A stretch of 64,000 bases of DNA from Chryseotalea sp. WA131a (lineage in GTDB: Bacteria > Bacteroidota > Bacteroidia > Cytophagales > Cyclobacteriaceae), in contig CP073016.1 of assembly GCA_025370075.1 (NCBI GenBank), positions 4,650,001 through 4,714,000 of the forward strand, in the 5' to 3' direction. The notes under the pieces were generated by a model. It saw only the letters and a list, made by a program, of their open reading frames with translations, was not told where the DNA came from and searched no databases. Both the position numbers and the translations under genes were made by a program. This document shows, piece by piece, positions 61,297 through 64,000 of this stretch; position 1 is the first letter of the stretch; every line of letters starts with the position of its first letter.

Positions 61297-64000
61297 TTAT
61301 TCAATACCAATCATCATAAATGCACCCCAGTATATTGGATCAGGATATTCTACGCGTAATTCTTTTTTGGCATCTACAAAGCTTTGGCGCATGTTGTTAG
61401 TGGTGAGCCATTTTTTGTAAAAAGTAAGAACGAGTTTTTGCGTGGCGGCATCATCCACTTTAAACATACTCATAATTAATACTTTTGCGCCAGCCACTAA
61501 GAAAGCTCGCTGCAATCCATACACCCCTTCTCCGTTCGAGATATCGCCCAATCCTGTTTCGCAAGCACTTAGTACAACTAAATCGGTTTTATCTAGGTTG
61601 AGGCTCATGGCCTCGTAGGCTGTTAAAATTCCACTTTCAATGTTATAGTTGAAATTTGTTTTGTCCAACACATCACCTGCTCCGCGCAAAAGCAACCCAC
61701 ATTTCATCAGCGGGCTTTCCGATAACTGGGCTTCGCTTCTGGTCAATTTTTTGGCATCGTCTTCGTCCACCGTTGGAGAATAAAATCCATGTGTGGCAAT
61801 GTGAAAAATTTTAGGGCTCTCTTGTTCTTTCACCCGCTCTTCGCTAGCCGATTTATCCATGTACTCAAAAGTCTTCCATCCTTTTTGGTTCAATAAATCT
61901 TGAAGCTCGTTAACCTCTTTCTCGGTACCTGGCAAAGCGGCCACCCGATTGCTGTTGGAGGCTGTCATGTAAAAACTGGGGTTTCCAAACATGGTAGCGG
62001 TATTGCTGGGCAAACCGCCTTTTGATTTTACTTTTCGGATGTATAGATCTTTGCTATTACTGATGATCACAATGTTGGCATTATCGATAATGTATTTTCC
62101 ATCAGGCGTAGGGATCGCCTCTAAGTTTAATTGATTGTACACGCCATCGGGTGAAATAAAAATAGTAGTGTTGATGCCAATGGCTTTTGCGATGGGCTCC
62201 CAAAACACTTTGTACGAATAAGCATCGGGAACTTGTCCTGTGATACAGTTTCGGTAGTACTTAAAGAACCGGTTCTCCATTCGGTGTCCTTCGGGTAGTT
62301 CCACTACTTTGGGTCGGGCGTCATCATTTTTTACATACAAGGCTACATAAATGACCGAATCCGTAAAGTTATGGTCGAAATGACGGTAGCGTACCATTTC
62401 AATGGCCACTTCATTTTTGGCGATTGATTTTTGTACATTTTCGTAGGTGATTTTTTTGTTTTCAAAACTTTGCCCAAACAATTCCGATTTTTCGCTCAAC
62501 GTAGCTTCTAGCTTTTCAACTTCATTGTTCAGTGAAGGTAGATCAATCGCATTGAGTGTCAATTGCTCTGTACTCATGGACAAAGCGTTGGTCAAAAATT
62601 CTTTCTTGGTTAACCATTCGCTATAGATTTTTTTTAAATTTTCGTCTGAGCTATTTAATATGCGCTCGCGTATTTTGATGGAGGAACTTAAGAGCAAGGC
62701 TTTGGTCAACAACTGGTAATTATAAACTTTGCCAGTTAAATCTTTAAAGTCATCCAAGTTTCCAAATGCGAGCGTATTGTAAAACTCAAAGTCAGACTTG
62801 ATCGTATTCCAGAACTTTGTTTTTTCACGTTCGCTTAGTGCTGGGAAATATTTTTTAATGAAGTTTTCGTAGTCATTCAATGCTTCCTCAATATTCTTTT
62901 TTGCCTTCTTAAAGTCTTTTTGCATGTAATAAACTTTTGCTTGTTTGGAAAGAATCTTTACATACTCAGGGTGGGTGCGGTTAAAATATTTTTCGTAGAT
63001 GTCGCGGGCTTGATTGTAGAACTCTTCTGATTTTTTGTAATTCTTGATCTGATAGAACACGTCTCCGGTTAGTGTATAAATAGCGGCCGAGTTGACATTC
63101 CCCTTCGAGCCTGTCTTTGCCCGCCAAATGCCTTCTGCTTGAGTGAGTGATGTAAAAGCAGTGTTGTATTTTTTAGCACCGATGTTGATGATGGCCACAT
63201 TTTTAAGAATATCGGCATACTGTGGATTGTCCAGCCCCAACCGCTCGCCCATTATTTTTTGTGCCTCCTGCATCATTTTCTCCACCGCAGAAAAATCTTC
63301 GCCTTTGTAAAACTTAATTAAGGAAAGTTGCGCCAACAATTTGGCTACCTCCACGTGGTTGCGACCAAATTGCCGCTGTTGGTTGGCCAAGGCTTTTTCA
63401 ATGTTTTCTTCTGCTTTGTCATAATCGCCAATGGCATAGTCGATATCGCCCAGCAGCTTCAATGGCACTGCAGTTTTAGACGACTTTTCACCGTATACGT
63501 TCAGTGCTATTTGATACGCCCGATGCGCCACTTTATCGGCCTCGGTGTAGTCTCCTTTAGCTAATATCAGCCGGCCTTTATTCACCAGCGGCTCCACCAA
63601 ACGAAGGGAACTTACCCCGTAGAGTTTTTCGTATTCGGGTATCAGTTTATTCAACAACTTTTCTGCCCGGTTGTAATCGCCCAGTAAAATCAATAAAGAA
63701 GTAAGCTCTTTGGCGGTGGCAAGTTCATCAATGCCCACATTGTTGTCCGATTTGGCGATCATCCGACTGGTTTGTGCCAGGCTTTCTTTCGCATCATCAA
63801 ACAACCCGCGCAGGCCTTGCAAAATGGCACGCGTTTCCAATACTTCAATCCAATGCAATTCGCGGTTTTCGCCCGGGCTATCTTTGTCCCTTACTATTTT
63901 TAGTGCCTCTTCTACTTTCTTCGAAGCCTTTTCAAATTCTCCCAGTTTAATTTGAATTCTTGCTACGTTGTTGAGTTGTGTGGCATACGCCACATCTTTG
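61297..64000 (-). CDS. TPR-CHAT domain protease (5' end outside window)
   Basis: The frame runs off the window edge; 898 or more codons are visible. The N-terminal part is a series of ~40-residue TPRs (GDYDKAEENIEKALANQQRQFG, KNYKKSEEFYNQARDIYEKYF). It is followed by a helical linker and a C-terminal CHAT caspase-like domain with the dyad H735 (IFHIATHGFY) and C811 (VVLSACETGLGD; numbering from the first visible ORF residue). CHAT-TPR proteases cleave specific partner proteins; in Bacteroidota many are uncharacterised surface or periplasmic proteins. Whether this one has a signal peptide cannot be seen. Confidence 0.9.
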   Translation of the reverse strand, partial: KDVAYATQLNNVARIQIKLGEFEKASKKVEEALKIVRDKDSPGENRELHWIEVLETRAILQGLRGLFDDAKESLAQTSRMIAKSDNNVGIDELATAKELTSLLILLGDYNRAEKLLNKLIPEYEKLYGVSSLRLVEPLVNKGRLILAKGDYTEADKVAHRAYQIALNVYGEKSSKTAVPLKLLGDIDYAIGDYDKAEENIEKALANQQRQFGRNHVEVAKLLAQLSLIKFYKGEDFSAVEKMMQEAQKIMGERLGLDNPQYADILKNVAIINIGAKKYNTAFTSLTQAEGIWRAKTGSKGNVNSAAIYTLTGDVFYQIKNYKKSEEFYNQARDIYEKYFNRTHPEYVKILSKQAKVYYMQKDFKKAKKNIEEALNDYENFIKKYFPALSEREKTKFWNTIKSDFEFYNTLAFGNLDDFKDLTGKVYNYQLLTKALLLSSSIKIRERILNSSDENLKKIYSEWLTKKEFLTNALSMSTEQLTLNAIDLPSLNNEVEKLEATLSEKSELFGQSFENKKITYENVQKSIAKNEVAIEMVRYRHFDHNFTDSVIYVALYVKNDDARPKVVELPEGHRMENRFFKYYRNCITGQVPDAYSYKVFWEPIAKAIGINTTIFISPDGVYNQLNLEAIPTPDGKYIIDNANIVIISNSKDLYIRKVKSKGGLPSNTATMFGNPSFYMTASNSNRVAALPGTEKEVNELQDLLNQKGWKTFEYMDKSASEERVKEQESPKIFHIATHGFYSPTVDEDDAKKLTRSEAQLSESPLMKCGLLLRGAGDVLDKTNFNYNIESGILTAYEAMSLNLDKTDLVVLSACETGLGDISNGEGVYGLQRAFLVAGAKVLIMSMFKVDDAATQKLVLTFYKKWLTTNNMRQSFVDAKKELRVEYPDPIYWGAFMMIGIE

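Noticed and set aside
1..64000. tRNA or rRNA genes, CRISPR arrays, prophage or conjugation genes
   Set aside because: I scanned for cloverleaf landmarks, regular short repeats and phage or transfer motifs and saw none that I could support by eye.

Overview
The window comes from the chromosome of a member of the Bacteroidota, most likely Cytophagales-like. Seen in the sequence: AT-rich DNA, TAnnTTTG-type -7 promoter elements in front of several genes, few recognisable Shine-Dalgarno sequences, an IPExxxVDY-family gene next to pyruvate kinase, and a type IX secretion (T9SS) C-terminal sorting domain on a giant surface protein. No tRNA, rRNA or CRISPR array was seen.

Layout. 1-4200: the end of a gamma-glutamyltransferase gene, then an accessory strip. 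It holds a serine hydrolase and a broken Crp/Fnr regulator plus small membrane protein, each enclosed by its own 10-bp terminal inverted repeat. The units are separated by ~120-bp imperfect palindromes that look like integron attC sites, and the strip ends at an IS1182-type transposase remnant. 4384-12000: uvrB, a TonB-like gene split by an in-frame stop, a DUF2846 gene, and aroE-DedA-ComA-like-TPR. 11944-17882: capsule/exopolysaccharide genes (epimerase, PHP-type phosphatase, tyrosine autokinase, export lipoprotein, glycosyltransferase), diverging from hflX. 19344-30703: minus-strand surface genes (caspase-like protease, giant frameshifted FN3/T9SS protein, beta-helix protein, secreted protein) whose intergenic gaps hold three opposite-strand PIN toxin-antitoxin modules.

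31256-41500: a PAS-LuxR regulator; two differently truncated relics of a CPBP protease gene with the same 59-bp downstream flank; and a complete seven-gene TetR/TolC/HlyD/ABC-2 efflux operon between them. 41533-49116: core metabolism (rnc, fabF, acpP, IPExxxVDY, pyk, an EamA transporter, metG). 49185-52504: a TPR sensor histidine kinase divergent from five tandem 185-bp copies of a 41-aa lipoprotein gene and one further small exported peptide gene. 53114-55039: bioB with a 156-bp duplication of its 3' end, the two copies bracketing a GNAT-like/small-protein pair. 55144-64000: sppA, folK, plsC, a fourth PIN module, an RNA methyltransferase, a Tat-type Rieske lipoprotein and a partial TPR-CHAT protease.

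The best candidates for something undescribed are the attC-like cassette strip (500-3200), the amplified lipopeptide array facing a TPR histidine kinase (49185-52504), the toxin-antitoxin modules seated in the gaps of a surface-protein operon (26600-29900), and the bioB-flanked gene pair (53114-54250). All identifications come from reading motifs by eye; no database search was run.
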